This document shows, in pieces, positions 61,872-64,000 of a stretch of DNA of 64,000 bases (position 1 is the stretch's first letter; every line of letters begins with the position of its first letter). This DNA comes from Trichostrongylus colubriformis (taxonomy: Eukaryota > Nematoda > Chromadorea > Rhabditida > Trichostrongylidae). The position numbers and the translations under genes were made by a program. Where the stretch lies: the NCBI GenBank assembly GCA_963978905.1, contig OZ022258.1, forward strand, positions 46,670,591-46,734,590, read 5' to 3'. Below the pieces are notes generated by a model. The model had not been told where the DNA came from and ran no database searches. It saw only the letters and a list, made by a program, of their open reading frames with translations.

Positions 61872-62294
61872 CTGTAAAGCCTAATTGTCCGTATGTTTTT
61901 GTTTACTTGCTTATTCATTTATAACGTCATGCAATGCACGCGTTATAGGCAAAATAAGGTTAAGAAAAACGGCATCATTCAAAACGAATATCATGTTATT
62001 ACCATAACAATTGGCCGGCTCGCAATTCTGTGCGCGTAACACCATGGGCGTCAGTAGGTTAAACGGAATTGATTTTTTCTCATCCATTATCACATCACAT
62101 AAACTACAATTTTGTTACCCCCGCGCACGACGACGGGAGAGGGGCCTGCTATAGTGTCTTCCTCTACACAAAAATGGATAAATTTGATCGATATCGATCA
62201 ATGACTCGTACCGCTGTGAAATTCTCATCCCTGCAGCATTACTCATCCGCTGGAGTGGCACGGTCCTCTACACAGAAAGGATATCTTCAATCGA

Positions 62295-62463
62295 TTGCAA
62301 CAAGCACATATAGTAGTATCTAACTTGAACGAAAATTTTAAAACTGGACAGCTCAACTATGTTCCTGGAATGGAATATGGTTATTCCATCCGAATCTCAA
62401 ATATGCACCATGCTAACATTACATTAGGAGTTGTCTTCGAAAATCAGGCAGTACAGATTACTA
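62295..62463 (+). CDS. Candidate exon cut by the mariner insertion
   Basis: A frame through GQLNYVPGMEYGYSIRISNM and HHANITLGVVFENQ has coding-like composition and runs straight into the TA target site of the mariner. The same frame continues beyond the element from 63320 for about 20 codons to a TAA. The family is not recognised, and no good splice sites bracket it. It may be a real exon disrupted by the transposon or chance. Confidence 0.2.
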
Positions 62464-63317
62464 TTAGGTTGGACGGGAAGTTCTGGGACACCTTGTGAGA
62501 AAAATTCAATTTATTTTAATTTTACTCACATGTAACTTCAGTCACCAAAGTATGCACCATCGTGATCTACAATGTACTGCCAACGCTCAGGAAGATCGTA
62601 GATACCCTTCCGGTAGAATTCGGGAGACTTCTGGTCAAAGAAGTTCTGGAGCCCGCTCTTGAGATCGTCGTCATCTTTGAACTGTCGCCCGTCAAGGAAG
62701 TGGCTCAACGACCGGAATAGGTGGTAGTCAGTTGGGGACATGTCCGGGGAATATGGTGGGTGGGGAAGCGTCGTCCAGCCGAGGTCCTGGATCCTTTGAC
62801 ACGCCAACTTTGCCACATGTGGGTGAGCGTTATCGTGGAGGAAGAGGTCTTGGTCCATTTTTCCGGTAAGTTTTGGCGCTCCGGTGTCCAATTGCCTGCA
62901 GTAGAGATCGGCAGTGGCTGTCGTGTTGGATGGTAACAGTTTCCTATTTTTTTGAAAATTTTCAAAAAAAAAAAGTTTTTTTCTCAATGCAATTTTTTGA
63001 ATATTTTCCTGTTCCAATTTGAGCCGATCGAGCCATCGGGCTGCCGCCATATGAGAGACAGTACCTGGGTCCATCGACTGGTTAATTTTGTTAGTGGCCT
63101 CGCATGCTGAGGAACCGAGGCGGTGTTCGTGAATTTCGCACCTTTCGCGAAATTGCCGTAAATTCACTGCTAGTTGAAGCCGTAGAGAATATGAATGTGC
63201 TATTCAGAAGCCCTTTTCAGACGCTTCATATACCCCCCACTACCAAATGCTCCCGAAGCTTTACAGGTTTCTACAGGAAAAAACAAAAAGTGTCCCAGAA
63301 CTTCCCGTCCAACCTAA
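62464..63317 (-). mobile_element. Internally deleted mariner transposon
   Basis: An 854-base element flanked by TA (62462-62463 and 63318-63319), with terminal repeats identical for 28 bases, beginning TTAGGTTGGACGGGAAGTTC. Full-length mariners are about 1.3 kb. Identical ends point to fairly recent activity. Confidence 0.95.
62538..63167 (-). pseudogene. Mariner transposase, internal deletion removing the first catalytic Asp
   Basis: A 209-residue open frame of the DD34D mariner family, which cuts and pastes DNA at TA sites. The N-terminus keeps part of the helix-turn-helix region (about 22-50, with DPGTVS and AARWLDRL). The catalytic region keeps Asp112 (HDNAHPH) and Asp147 (YSPDMSPTDYHLF), exactly 34 residues apart. 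About 120-140 residues normally between them and the DNA-binding part are missing around residues 58-75, including the first catalytic Asp. The frame has no stops, so a DNA-binding but non-cutting protein is conceivable. Hookworms carry mariners of this general kind. Confidence 0.9.
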
Positions 63318-63544
63318 TACTAGCGTTTGGAATGGCTGTGACGTGTCCAAGGCAGCGCAGCCTCGCCACACAGAGTAAACAAATTGCGAGTAAGGTTGTC
63401 CACGAATTTTCCGTTCATTTGGCAATACTTTTCCCCTTGTGAAGGAAAGAATATCATTCGCAGCGGATCTTATATACAACTTGTACCCTGATCGAGACCT
63501 TCTTAACTTTTACCGCTGAAATCATGAAAGCATGATTTGCCACA

Positions 63545-64000
63545 ATGGAAGTCGAGATCTTTGGGCAAGGAAAACTTCATCGAAGGGATCCTCCACGGAA
63601 AAATTAGTTTTTTCGTTACCCATAATTTCATGTTATATCTGCCTGGTGAGGGTCGCATGCAAAGTTTGACGCGAAAAAGTGGGAATTCGACTAAGATACA
63701 GCTCCCCGAATTCTCGGCCCTGTGACGGGGTCTCCGAGTAAAATCCCCGTCCCGTCGTCCGCCGTGGTTGGGAGTGATGGGACTGTTCACGTAACTTCCT
63801 GTTCTTACAATGCGTCTCCGACCATGGCGGACGACGGGGTGGGCACTTGCTCGGAGGTCCGGCATACCCGGCAGAGACTTTGTAATCTCAAAATCTCAGC
63901 CGGATTCATATTATTCGCGTGAAACTTTGCATGTGGATGGGTAACAGAAAAACTGATTTCTCCTTGGAACATTCCTCTAAGGATGGTCTCCGGGAGTACC
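63545..64000. mobile_element. Palindromic repeat P1, copy 4, runs off the window
   Basis: GGATCCTCCACGGAAAAATT, GTTACCCATAATTTCATGTT, GCATGCAAAGTTTGACGCG, then a palindrome (GGGGTCTCCGAGTAAAATCC against GGGGTGGGCACTTGCTCGGA), then TCAGCCGGATTCATATTATT and GTGAAACTTTGCATGTGGAT. It is the most complete copy, with both flanks of the palindrome present; the right end lies beyond 64000. Confidence 0.75.

Overview
The window looks like nuclear DNA of a clade V (strongylid, hookworm-like) nematode. The evidence is GT-AG introns with acceptors ending TTTCAG, an innexin gap-junction gene cut into about a dozen short exons, a mariner relative with TTAGGTTG-type ends, and a very dense load of small non-autonomous transposons. 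The species is inferred, not read. I see no bacterial, organellar, rRNA or CRISPR features.

Only one gene is certain: a complete innexin on the + strand from the ATG at 45564 to the TAA at 57392. I rebuilt its exons by hand from reading frame, splice signals and the family pattern (two cysteines in each extracellular loop, the YYQWVPF signature, four membrane segments). Every junction keeps phase except one optional 52-base intron in the cytoplasmic tail, which would switch between a long and a short C-terminus. Its introns hold at least seven unrelated repeats.

Layout: 1-8.1 kb is gene-poor with scattered repeats. At 8.1-13.4 kb lie a degenerate tRNA, a perfect 19-bp hairpin, a 330-bp foldback and more repeats. 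13.4-20.2 kb is almost empty. 20.2-24.7 kb has a Tc1-type MITE, a SINE-like fragment, a palindromic repeat and a Mutator-like MITE. 24.7-33.5 kb has repeats, two weak coding candidates and a near-perfect 150-bp-arm foldback. 33.5-40.8 kb has a second MITE family, the partner Tc1-type MITE, weak minus-strand ORFs and a second tRNA relic. 40.8-45.5 kb is upstream of the innexin. After the gene come G+C-rich inverted repeats, a pyrimidine-rich tract, a possible cysteine-rich (WAP-like) minus-strand exon pair, an internally deleted mariner and a palindromic repeat running off the window end.

At least eight dispersed repeat families have two or more copies here. One of them (S1, seven copies) has a tRNA-like head with pol III A- and B-box matches and may be an undescribed SINE. 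Another (G1) has 9-10 bp target duplications, as Mutator-type elements do. All alignments were done by eye, so copy boundaries are approximate to about 10-20 bases unless a target duplication fixes them.
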